Source: an uncultured Clostridia bacterium (GTDB lineage: Bacteria; Bacillota; Clostridia; Lachnospirales; Lachnospiraceae). From it: a DNA stretch of 64,000 nucleotides. How positions within the stretch are numbered: the first letter of the stretch is position 1; the number at the start of each line of letters is the position of its first letter. The translations under genes were made by a program, and so were the position numbers. This document shows, piece by piece, positions 8,305 through 15,893 of this stretch. The DNA is taken from assembly GCA_948472945.1 (NCBI GenBank), contig CAOKVX010000008.1, positions 51,048 through 115,047 of the forward strand, in the 5' to 3' direction. The notes beneath the pieces are model-generated. The model ran no database searches. It saw only the letters and a list, made by a program, of their open reading frames with translations, and was not told the DNA's origin.

Positions 8305-10875
8305 ATGAATTTTGCATACAATATTGATTTTGAGTTGGCCTCACTTTTTTTCATTCTTATACTTCTCGTATATATAATTCACAGATACCCAAAAAAATCC
8401 GGACAGAACAATCTGTTCAGGTGGGTAGCTTTCACAATGATTGTAACTGAGCTTATTGACATTATATTTGCGGTAATTCTTTCATTTGGAAGCAGACTTC
8501 CCGCATGGCTCGGCACGGTAACATGCACTGCCTATTTCATGACTGGCAATACGCTTTCATATCTTCTTTTACAATACATTTCAAAATATGTCATACCGAA
8601 AAATGGCAAAGCATACTTTGGACAGCTCGGAATAATCTTTTTTACCCTCACCGAGGCCACATTTATAACTAATATTCCGGGTAAATATTACTTTTATATA
8701 GACGACGCTGGACAATATGTACACGGGCCGTACTATACGATTGTATATATGATACCTCTTTTCCTTGTACTTCTTGCAGGGCTTAATATAGTTTTAAATA
8801 AAAAGGTCCTCGGACTGAAACAGGTTTTTTCAGCAAGCGCATACGTTGTGCTGATTATTTTGGGAGCCGTGATACAGGGTGTTTTCCTGCCTGACATAAT
8901 GCTGTTTTTATACTCCGGCTCACTTGCCATCCTTATAATATTCTTTTCACTCGAAACACCGGATTACCAGGTGCTGTCAAACACTTTGGACGAACTAAAA
9001 GAGTCAAAACAGAACACCGAAAACCTTTACGAAAAAGCAAATCAGGCCAATCAGGCAAAATCAATCTTTTTATCACATATGTCGCATGAGATTAGGACTC
9101 CGATTAACGCAATTATGGGCTTGAACGAGATGATTCTCAGAGAGTCAAACGAGGAGGCGGTCCTTGGATACGCGTCGGATTCAAAGGGAGCCATAGATAC
9201 GTTGTACTCCATCATCAACGACATATTGGACTTTTCTAAGATAGAGAGCGGAAAACTTGAGATTGTCCCTGCTCCATATTATTTTGAGAGCGTGATAAAC
9301 GATATCAAAAATATGACGCTGGAACTCTGCCTCAAGAAAAACCTTAAACTTGTATTTGAAATCGACCCAAATATACCGTCAAAAATGCTCGGCGATGAGA
9401 CACGTATAAAGCAGATACTGCTCAACCTCCTTACAAACGCCGTTAAATACACGAAAGAGGGCCGTGTCAAGCTTAGGATTACAAGCTGGACGGTCAAGGA
9501 AAAGGTTATTCTGACATGCGAGGTCAGTGATACCGGCATGGGGATAAGCAAAGAAAACTCTGAAAAGCTGTTTAAGCCGTTCGAGCGTCTTGACCATATT
9601 AAAAACCGCAATATAGAGGGGACGGGACTCGGTTTGGCCATAACGGTGCAGCTCCTCAACAGCATGAAATCAGAATTGAAAGTTGAAAGCGAATACGGAA
9701 AGGGTTCCATATTTTCATTTGCAATGGAACAGAATATTCTTGATTTTACACCTATAGGAAACCGCGACTGGCTTGCAAGACAGACGGAGAACAAATCAGA
9801 CTTCCGAACATCCTTTTATGCGCCTGAAGCCCGCCTCCTCGTTGTTGACGACAACGCACTCAACAGAAAGGTTGTCGCCAGTCTGTTAAAGGACACACAA
9901 ATGACTATTGACGAGGCCGGAGACGGTGAGGAATGTATTCATATGTTAGAGAAGTCAAGTTATGATTTAATATTTTTAGACCATATGATGCCAAATATGG
10001 ACGGAGTCGAAACTCTCCACACTATCCGGGAAAAGCACATATGCGACGATATTCCGGTTATTGCCCTAACCGCGAACGCGGTAGTTGGTATGAGGGAATA
10101 TTATCTGAACGAGGGTTTTTCAGATTTTCTCACGAAACCGGTGTTTTCACGAAACCTTGAAAAAATGATACTAAAATGGCTGCCGTCTGATTTGCTTGCG
10201 GAAAAGGCAAAGGCCGAGATTAATACGGCCGCCGGAGACGGGCATTCGGATCAAAAAAACGCTTCAATGGCGCCTCTCCCAGATATTGACGGAATACTTT
10301 GGGATTACGGAAAACTTTTTCTTCCAATGGATATATTAATTACCACCTCACTTGATTATTACGAGTCCTTGAGCTCTACAAAAGAGCATATTGCCTCACT
10401 GTTTAAAGAGATAGATACGCAGGAAGGGCTTACGCGCTATCAGGCGGCCGTACACTCGTTCAAAAGTACATCCGCAATGATAGGCGCAACACAGGTTTCG
10501 GCACTTGCAAAGCTGCTTGAAAAGAACGCAAAGGACGGTAACCTAGAAAATATAAACTCGCTTCACCCAATTTTGATGGAGGAGATTGAACTTCTCAACA
10601 GAAAAATGTCTGTGCTTGACGAATATAACCAAAAAAATAAGGAAAAGGACGGAGGTAAAATACAAAGCCTCGAATCAATAAGACCGTCTCTTGTAACTCT
10701 GCGCGACGCTCTTGAACAGTTTGATTACGACACTGCAGACCTTATAATTGAACAGTTATCGGATAATTCATACGATAAATCGGACGAACAAATCGAGCTG
10801 TTAAAAAAGCAGGTAATGAACCTTCAGTCCACACCTGCCATTGAAACCATAGACAAAATACTGGAAAACATCTAG
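8305..10875 (+). CDS. Hybrid sensor histidine kinase with receiver and Hpt domains
   Basis: 856-residue membrane kinase containing a full phosphorelay. About seven hydrophobic helices occupy residues 5-220. A short coiled segment leads to HisKA (SHEIRTPINAI, H261), HATPase with DTGMGIS and GTGLGLA boxes, a receiver with D559 in FLDHMMPNMDG, and an Hpt domain with the phospho-histidine H717 in HSFKSTSAMIG. I start at ATG 8305, 7 nt after GGAGG, rather than the TTG at 8299. The sensory signal cannot be told; the N-terminus resembles 7-helix membrane sensors without a named ligand. The receiver protein immediately upstream is its natural partner. Confidence 0.88.
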   Translation: MNFAYNIDFELASLFFILILLVYIIHRYPKKSGQNNLFRWVAFTMIVTELIDIIFAVILSFGSRLPAWLGTVTCTAYFMTGNTLSYLLLQYISKYVIPKNGKAYFGQLGIIFFTLTEATFITNIPGKYYFYIDDAGQYVHGPYYTIVYMIPLFLVLLAGLNIVLNKKVLGLKQVFSASAYVVLIILGAVIQGVFLPDIMLFLYSGSLAILIIFFSLETPDYQVLSNTLDELKESKQNTENLYEKANQANQAKSIFLSHMSHEIRTPINAIMGLNEMILRESNEEAVLGYASDSKGAIDTLYSIINDILDFSKIESGKLEIVPAPYYFESVINDIKNMTLELCLKKNLKLVFEIDPNIPSKMLGDETRIKQILLNLLTNAVKYTKEGRVKLRITSWTVKEKVILTCEVSDTGMGISKENSEKLFKPFERLDHIKNRNIEGTGLGLAITVQLLNSMKSELKVESEYGKGSIFSFAMEQNILDFTPIGNRDWLARQTENKSDFRTSFYAPEARLLVVDDNALNRKVVASLLKDTQMTIDEAGDGEECIHMLEKSSYDLIFLDHMMPNMDGVETLHTIREKHICDDIPVIALTANAVVGMREYYLNEGFSDFLTKPVFSRNLEKMILKWLPSDLLAEKAKAEINTAAGDGHSDQKNASMAPLPDIDGILWDYGKLFLPMDILITTSLDYYESLSSTKEHIASLFKEIDTQEGLTRYQAAVHSFKSTSAMIGATQVSALAKLLEKNAKDGNLENINSLHPILMEEIELLNRKMSVLDEYNQKNKEKDGGKIQSLESIRPSLVTLRDALEQFDYDTADLIIEQLSDNSYDKSDEQIELLKKQVMNLQSTPAIETIDKILENI

Positions 10876-10930
10876 CTCAACGGCGCTAAATACGCCGTCC
10901 GGCGGGTTGAAATTGGCGTCGTTTAGCTAG
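10872..10930. repeat. Inverted repeat after the kinase gene (element copy B)
   Basis: Outer arms of 14 nt (CTAGCTCAACGGCG and CGTCGTTTAGCTAG, two mismatches) enclose a smaller CGGCG / CGCCG hairpin. The kinase stop codon lies inside the left arm. The segment CGGGTTGAAATTGGC at 10903-10917 matches copy A (7204-7218) in 14 of 15 positions. It lies between convergent genes and may act as a bidirectional stop, although no long T-run follows. Confidence 0.75.
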
Positions 10931-10961
10931 CGCGATGACCTGTTGATTTTTGTCAAAGCTC

Positions 10962-11456
10962 CTATCGGTTATCTATTTTTTCAGGATTCATATCATGCTC
11001 ACTGAGACGTTTCCATGCCACATCGGCCCATACTGTTTCCGGTTTCCCGTAATTGCAGTATGGGTCTATGGATATTCCGCCCCTCGGCGTGAACTTTCCC
11101 CATACTTCAATATACTTTGGCGCCATCAGCCTTATCAGGTCTTTCATGATTATATTTACACAATCCTCGTGAAAATCCCCGTGATTGCGAAAACTAAAGA
11201 GATAGAGTTTAAGCGATTTGCTCTCAACCATCTTTACATCAGGTACGTACGATATCGTAATAGACGCAAAATCGGGCTGCCCCGTTATTGGGCACAGACT
11301 CGTAAACTCCGGGCAGTTAAACTTTACAAAGTAATCGTTGTCCGGGTGCTTGTTATCAAATGTCTCAAGAATTTCCGGCGCATAATCATCCGGATAAGCC
11401 GTTTTCATGTTTCCAAGCAATGATAAATCTTTTATCTCGTCAGCTTCTCTGCTCAT
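10962..11456 (-). CDS. queF: NADPH-dependent preQ0 reductase QueF
   Basis: Reduces 7-cyano-7-deazaguanine (preQ0) to preQ1, the last soluble step before insertion into tRNA by Tgt. The 164-residue protein is the short, type-I (YkvM-like) form. Visible active-site features are C55 in CPITGQPD with D62, the ESKSLKLY motif (79-86) and a downstream H92/E97. The ATG overlaps the queC stop by 4 nt, so translation is coupled. It is the last gene of the queuosine operon. Confidence 0.95.
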   Translation of the reverse strand: MSREADEIKDLSLLGNMKTAYPDDYAPEILETFDNKHPDNDYFVKFNCPEFTSLCPITGQPDFASITISYVPDVKMVESKSLKLYLFSFRNHGDFHEDCVNIIMKDLIRLMAPKYIEVWGKFTPRGGISIDPYCNYGKPETVWADVAWKRLSEHDMNPEKIDNR

Positions 11457-12148
11457 TTTTTCTCCTCCTGCCTAAGCAATGGGTCAATAACACCATTTTC
11501 CTCAAATGCCCTCTGCCTGTCTATACATGTTGCGCAAACGCCGCATGGTATTTCATGCCCTTCATAGCAGCTCCACGTAAGTTCATATGGAACACCCAGC
11601 TCAAGTCCCTTTGCAACCACGTCTTTTTTTGTCATATTTACAAAAGGCGCATTTATTTTTACCTGATTGCCGCTTCCTGTATATATAGCGTCGTTCATTG
11701 CGTTATTAAATGCACTGCTGCAGTCCGGATATGCGTTACCCGCCGCGTCGTCCCCGTGCGCGCCATAATATATAAGCGAACATTCCTTTGACAGAGCAAT
11801 GCTCGCAGCCGATGACAGGAACAGCCCGTTGCGGAACGGTACATAAGTAGAAACCGGTACCCCGTCACGCTTATTAAGCTGGTCGGCATACGATTCTTTC
11901 GGAATATCCTCCGACGAGTGCCGAAGAAGCGAACAGCTGCTTTCTTCAAATATCGACGACAGGTTCAGTTCCATATAATCCGCTCCATAATATTCTGCAA
12001 CTTTTCTAGCACACTCAAGCTCCTTATAGTGCTTCTGCCCGTAATACAACGAGAGTGCGCTTACATTTTCTCTACCATATTCATTTGCCGCAAGGGCAAG
12101 ACAGGTCGTGCTGTCAATTCCCCCGCTCACCAAAACAAGTACTTTCAC
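11453..12148 (-). CDS. queC: 7-cyano-7-deazaguanine synthase QueC
   Basis: ATP-dependent amidoligase/nitrile synthase that converts 7-carboxy-7-deazaguanine to preQ0. PP-loop SGGIDST lies at residues 8-14 and the zinc cysteines CGVCATC near the C-terminus. An ATG at 12166 is in frame but has no ribosome site; AAAGGG precedes the GTG at 12148, and that start matches the usual N-terminus, so I prefer it with moderate certainty. Downstream queF overlaps by 4 nt. Confidence 0.93.
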   Translation of the reverse strand: MKVLVLVSGGIDSTTCLALAANEYGRENVSALSLYYGQKHYKELECARKVAEYYGADYMELNLSSIFEESSCSLLRHSSEDIPKESYADQLNKRDGVPVSTYVPFRNGLFLSSAASIALSKECSLIYYGAHGDDAAGNAYPDCSSAFNNAMNDAIYTGSGNQVKINAPFVNMTKKDVVAKGLELGVPYELTWSCYEGHEIPCGVCATCIDRQRAFEENGVIDPLLRQEEKK

Positions 12149-12312
12149 AATTTTTTTCCCTTTCATTTTAGAATGATTGAAACATTCTGTTTATTTATTA
12201 CCATCACATTTCACATAATATATTTTAACTTGTATTTAACAATATGCCGATAAACAATCCATCACTAAAACTATCTGCTTTTTCTAACATTGACATATGA
12301 TATTGTTGAACT

Positions 12313-12882
12313 CTATGCATTCACAACCCTGTCATACAACTGCGGCTCGCTCTCAAACCTGCCGTAAAGATGAGAGGATTTGGTTTTCGACTGACTGTTT
12401 TTAATTCCTCTTGCCGTCATACAGCTGTGACATGCCTCAATTATGACCGCAACGTCGCTGCTCCCCGTCGCCATCATTATAATCTCGGCAATATCAGTTC
12501 CGATACGCTCCTGAAGCTGAAGCCTCTTAGTAACCATCTCGGATATGCGAACTATTTTGCTTAGACCGATAACCTTTCCGCACGGTATATACGCAACTGT
12601 AATCTTCATATCATACATAAGCGCCATATGGTGTTCGCAGAAACTGAATGCATCTATGTCCTTTACAACTACCATGTCGCTTCCGGAACCGGACGGAGAT
12701 GTAAATGTCTTACCAAACATATCCGCAATCTCCCTGTTGGTATAATTAATTCCCTCAAACACCTCTTTATACATATGTGCTACACGCTCAGGAGTCTCAA
12801 GAAGTCCCTCCCTGTCCGGGTTCTCACCGAGAGCGGTAATAATTCCTCTTACATGTTTTTTTATAGCTTCTTCGTCTATCAT
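12313..12882 (-). CDS. folE: GTP cyclohydrolase I (FolE)
   Basis: Zinc enzyme that opens GTP to dihydroneopterin triphosphate, first step of both folate and queuosine synthesis. 189 residues, normal for type IA. Zinc ligands are seen as CEHH (82-85) and C154 in CHSCMTARG; the GLSKIVRI and SQSKTKSS-like regions follow the family pattern. It lies 2 bp after queE, so here it serves 7-deazaguanine synthesis, though its product can also feed folate. A gap of 164 bp separates it from queC. Confidence 0.96.
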   Translation of the reverse strand: MIDEEAIKKHVRGIITALGENPDREGLLETPERVAHMYKEVFEGINYTNREIADMFGKTFTSPSGSGSDMVVVKDIDAFSFCEHHMALMYDMKITVAYIPCGKVIGLSKIVRISEMVTKRLQLQERIGTDIAEIIMMATGSSDVAVIIEACHSCMTARGIKNSQSKTKSSHLYGRFESEPQLYDRVVNA

Positions 12883-12884
12883 AA

Positions 12885-13553
12885 CTATACTCCTTTCCTG
12901 TCAGGCTCCCATATATATTTGTGCATCTGCAGCTGCATATTGACATGGTTCATCTTTTTCTCTATCATATACGACACAATTTCCTCCGGCTCTATTTTTC
13001 CAAAAACCGGACTTAAATAAATGTTTGTTTTACCAACCAACTCATATTTTTTTATTATATCATGGGCAGCATCCAAATCATATCTGTCGGCCGCAACAAA
13101 TTTAACCGTATCATTTTTACTGAGGACACTAAAATTTGCGTGGTACATGTGTTCTGTCATCCCGCTGTATGGGAGCTTATAATCCATCGTAAACGCTATA
13201 TTTTCAGATATGTTACGGTACGGGACAAGGTCTACGCTTCCGTTTGTCTCAATCTCAATGTATATATTGTCTATGGTTGAAAGCCTCATAAGCAGAATAT
13301 CCATGTCTTTTCTGTACAGCGGCTCACCGCCCGTCACCGTAACATTGCTAATGCCGGACTTTTTCACTTCGAGGTATATATCTTCATCCGACATAATCTC
13401 ATAAGCGCAGTCAGACTCATTTGCCCACTTTGTATCACAGAACGAACAGTCAAGGTTGCATCCCTTAAACCTAAGAAACAAAGCAAGCTGTCCTGCTCTC
13501 GTCCCCTCGCCGTTAATGCTCACAAACTTTTCAACCAAATCATACTCTGCCAT
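12885..13553 (-). CDS. queE: 7-carboxy-7-deazaguanine synthase QueE
   Basis: Radical SAM enzyme that contracts the ring of 6-carboxytetrahydropterin to 7-carboxy-7-deazaguanine. The [4Fe-4S] cysteines are C32, C36 and C39 in CNLDCSFC, with FVSINGEGTRAG ahead and TGGEP after, the usual SAM-binding pattern. The start at 13553 has GGAGG upstream and overlaps the end of queD; an in-frame ATG at 13580 is less likely. 222 residues, normal for the family. Confidence 0.95.
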   Translation of the reverse strand: MAEYDLVEKFVSINGEGTRAGQLALFLRFKGCNLDCSFCDTKWANESDCAYEIMSDEDIYLEVKKSGISNVTVTGGEPLYRKDMDILLMRLSTIDNIYIEIETNGSVDLVPYRNISENIAFTMDYKLPYSGMTEHMYHANFSVLSKNDTVKFVAADRYDLDAAHDIIKKYELVGKTNIYLSPVFGKIEPEEIVSYMIEKKMNHVNMQLQMHKYIWEPDRKGV

Positions 13554-13557
13554 CAGC

Positions 13558-13980
13558 CTACTCCTCCGAATAAGATGCATAATTAGTCGGCGTCTCGTAA
13601 ACAGCGGCGCTCGTCACATTATGTCCTCTGACTTTCATCAGGTCATAAAAATATTTTGAAAAATTTTCAGCCGTAGGTCTGAACTCAACCTCAGTGAGTT
13701 CAAACCCTTCCTTTTGAAGAAGTTCCTTAAGCTCACTGCCGAGTGAATCCTTTTCATATATCAACGTATGGTCAAGCAGCTCTACTACCTCGCTCAAATC
13801 GCTTTTTAAATCTCTAAAATCAGTAACCATGCCCTCAAGATGAACATTTTCCTGAAGGCTCTCAGCCCTTGTTCCTATAACAACCCTCCATCTGTGCCCG
13901 TGGATGTTACTGCACTTGCCCTCATAGTTTTTAAGAAAATGCGCCGCATCAAAGCTGGCCTCCGTAGCAATATTATACAT
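13558..13980 (-). CDS. queD: 6-carboxytetrahydropterin synthase QueD
   Basis: Zinc enzyme of the PTPS fold that converts dihydroneopterin triphosphate to 6-carboxytetrahydropterin. Zinc ligands H14, H27 and H29 and catalytic C23 are visible in the N-terminal third (FDAAHFL and CSNIHGHRW). First gene of queD-queE-folE-queC-queF, with the riboswitch about 95 nt upstream. The next gene overlaps its end by a few bases. Confidence 0.95.
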   Translation of the reverse strand: MYNIATEASFDAAHFLKNYEGKCSNIHGHRWRVVIGTRAESLQENVHLEGMVTDFRDLKSDLSEVVELLDHTLIYEKDSLGSELKELLQKEGFELTEVEFRPTAENFSKYFYDLMKVRGHNVTSAAVYETPTNYASYSEE

Positions 13981-14072
13981 TTTTATACCTCATACAATTT
14001 AATTAGTCTTTCCGGACTTAAAATCATTTTTATTTACTTTTTTCCATTTTTATATGCACAAAAAAACAGCCC

Positions 14073-14112
14073 TGGTTTTTTTTATAGACAGGATGGTGCA
14101 AGCGAACTGTCT
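14073..14112 (-). promoter_or_regulatory. preQ1-I riboswitch controlling the que operon
   Basis: On the minus strand AGACAG and CTGTCT form P1 around a loop TTCGCTTGCACCATC, followed by the A-rich tail ATAAAAAAAACC that makes the pseudoknot; layout and core bases match the B. subtilis queC aptamer. Downstream, CAGGGCTG then seven T (14060-14066) can pair with the 3' side of P1 (CATCCTG) as a terminator, so preQ1 probably causes transcription stop. It begins about 8 nt after the predicted start point. The rest of 13981-14309 shows nothing else except the promoter. Confidence 0.85.
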
Positions 14113-14126
14113 TTTACTGCAATGTC

Positions 14127-14156
14127 AGTATATACTTATTGGCTGCCTATTGTCAA
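14127..14156 (-). promoter_or_regulatory. Promoter of the que operon
   Basis: Consensus TTGACA and TATACT separated by 18 bp on the minus strand; the expected transcription start falls right before the riboswitch P1. Confidence 0.75.
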
Positions 14157-14309
14157 GAAACGCATTTATATAAAAGCAAAATTCAGATTAAATGCTATTT
14201 CCGGCCGCCTGACAATTTTATAAATGCCAATCTCATAATTAATCATTCTGTATAACATTATATAAATTATACAATAATTTTTTACACATATATTCAATAC
14301 TTCGTACTA

Positions 14310-15341
14310 TCACCTGCTATATCTAACTATTTTAGATGGACTGACAAGCTCATAATCTTTCATACTTTCAAGCATTATATAAATTGTATCTTTATCCTTT
14401 ACGCAAATATCTTTAACTCCATACTCTTGTCCGAAATATTTGTCGTTTTGGGCATTATAATACAGCTTGAATCCTCCTTTACCTTTCATATTCCATCTGT
14501 ATATCCCATTTCTATTGCAATAAAATATATAATTTTCACTAACAGAAAAATGATTAAATGTTAAATAATTAGTATTCTCTGAACCATTGCCTAAACGGAT
14601 TGTCCTTTCACCGTCAGGCAAATTACAAGTTTTTAACAGTTTGCCGTTAAGTGAATAAACATATATCTTTTCTTTACATAATACATATATTTTTTGTTTC
14701 TCAATTTTAATACGCATTGTTGGTTGGTCTATCTCGCTTACATCCAACTTAAAGGAACGCATATTTTTAGCCTTTTTACTTTTCTTATTAATGCATCTGG
14801 TATTAAATTTATATGAATTTTCACCATAAGTATATTCTACATATGTATAATATATATTTCTACCATCATCCCAGCCTTTAAAACCAAATGTATTTGTGTT
14901 ATTCTTATCATCTATATCATCTTTATAACTAAAAATTTTTTTACGTTTTTTGTTATATTCCTTAATTACAGCCGTTTGCCCTTTTTTATTATAATTCATT
15001 CTTATAGTAAGATATTTATCATCTATTATTCTTATATCACTAAAAACCCCGGCATAATCTATGCTGCTATCTTTAAACAAGACTGTATTTTCTATTTTCT
15101 TATTCTCTATACTATCCCTGTGAACTTCAGCATATTCTTTACCGGACTTATATCCATACCACAAATAATGTATCTTACCATCATTTGTTACATACATTGG
15201 CGATATACCAAACATCCTATCCTTATATTCATACTCTGTGTCCTGACTTTTAAGCTGCTTTTCTTTGGCGTCGGCGCCCTCACCTAAGATGCATATGCAC
15301 AATGACATTATTACCAATAATAAAATTATTTTTTTCTTCAT
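14310..15341 (-). CDS. Secreted protein of unknown function
   Basis: I do not recognise a family. The 343-residue product begins with a typical signal peptide (basic MKKK, a hydrophobic stretch of about 17 residues, then GADA) and has no lipobox, membrane anchor or sorting motif. Many Tyr/Trp-containing strands (DGKIHYLWYG, NIYYTYVEY, NYIFYCNRNGIYRW) recur at intervals, which suggests a beta-propeller-like secreted fold. GGGGGG 7 nt before ATG 15341 fixes the start. The gene is richer in A/T and Lys/Asn codons than its neighbours, which could mean later arrival. It is monocistronic as far as can be seen. Confidence 0.7.
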   Translation of the reverse strand: MKKKIILLLVIMSLCICILGEGADAKEKQLKSQDTEYEYKDRMFGISPMYVTNDGKIHYLWYGYKSGKEYAEVHRDSIENKKIENTVLFKDSSIDYAGVFSDIRIIDDKYLTIRMNYNKKGQTAVIKEYNKKRKKIFSYKDDIDDKNNTNTFGFKGWDDGRNIYYTYVEYTYGENSYKFNTRCINKKSKKAKNMRSFKLDVSEIDQPTMRIKIEKQKIYVLCKEKIYVYSLNGKLLKTCNLPDGERTIRLGNGSENTNYLTFNHFSVSENYIFYCNRNGIYRWNMKGKGGFKLYYNAQNDKYFGQEYGVKDICVKDKDTIYIMLESMKDYELVSPSKIVRYSR

Positions 15342-15827
15342 AACTAGTCCCCCCAATTTTCAGTAGCATAACTTACTTCATTTTCTCAAATTATCATTAA
15401 CTTTTTAATGAATAATCATGCCCCTGCCTTTTTAGTTAAATTTAATTCAATTGACTAATTCATTAACATTACTTCCCTCAAAATATTATATTTTCCTCCT
15501 CTCATAAAATTAATTTGCTAGACGTTTGCAAAACTTCTTATTTCCGTAATCTATTTGTGCAATTAGACAATATCATAAGCAGGTGTTTTGGAGCTCGGCA
15601 CTTAGCGAGGTTTTTTCGAGCTTAGCGCCGTTACGAGCGGCAATCAGCGCAAGCGTGACTGCTTTGATTCGGTTAAATTGTACATCAAAAAATAAAAACA
15701 GTTTCGCAATAGACTAAATTAATTTCTTTATGTATATATTTCGCATAAGGAGAACTTTATCTTACATAAAAATGTTTTTATTTTACATAGTTATCTCTTG
15801 CTTTGCAGAAATCATTTTATGCACAAG
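15342..15827. other. Intergenic region with a GC-rich structured segment
   Basis: No convincing gene. Most of it is AT-rich, but 15590-15671 is sharply richer in G+C and holds imperfect inverted and direct repeats: CGGCACTTAGC (15597-15607) and GCTTAGCGCCG (15620-15630) pair in 9 of 11 positions around a T6-containing loop. It could be an untranslated structured RNA, a terminator or a degraded repeat element; see findings. Confidence 0.5.
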
Positions 15828-15875
15828 AAAAGAACCGGCACCCCACATCATGGCTGGATATCGGTTCTTTTTTCT
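15828..15875. terminator. Bidirectional terminator after the repeat protein gene
   Basis: Perfect 10-bp arms AAAAGAACCG / CGGTTCTTTT with a 24-nt loop, followed by T-runs on both strands. It lies 19 bp past the stop codon of the large minus-strand gene. Confidence 0.75.
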
Positions 15876-15893
15876 GTTTACCTTTTCAGGCGT

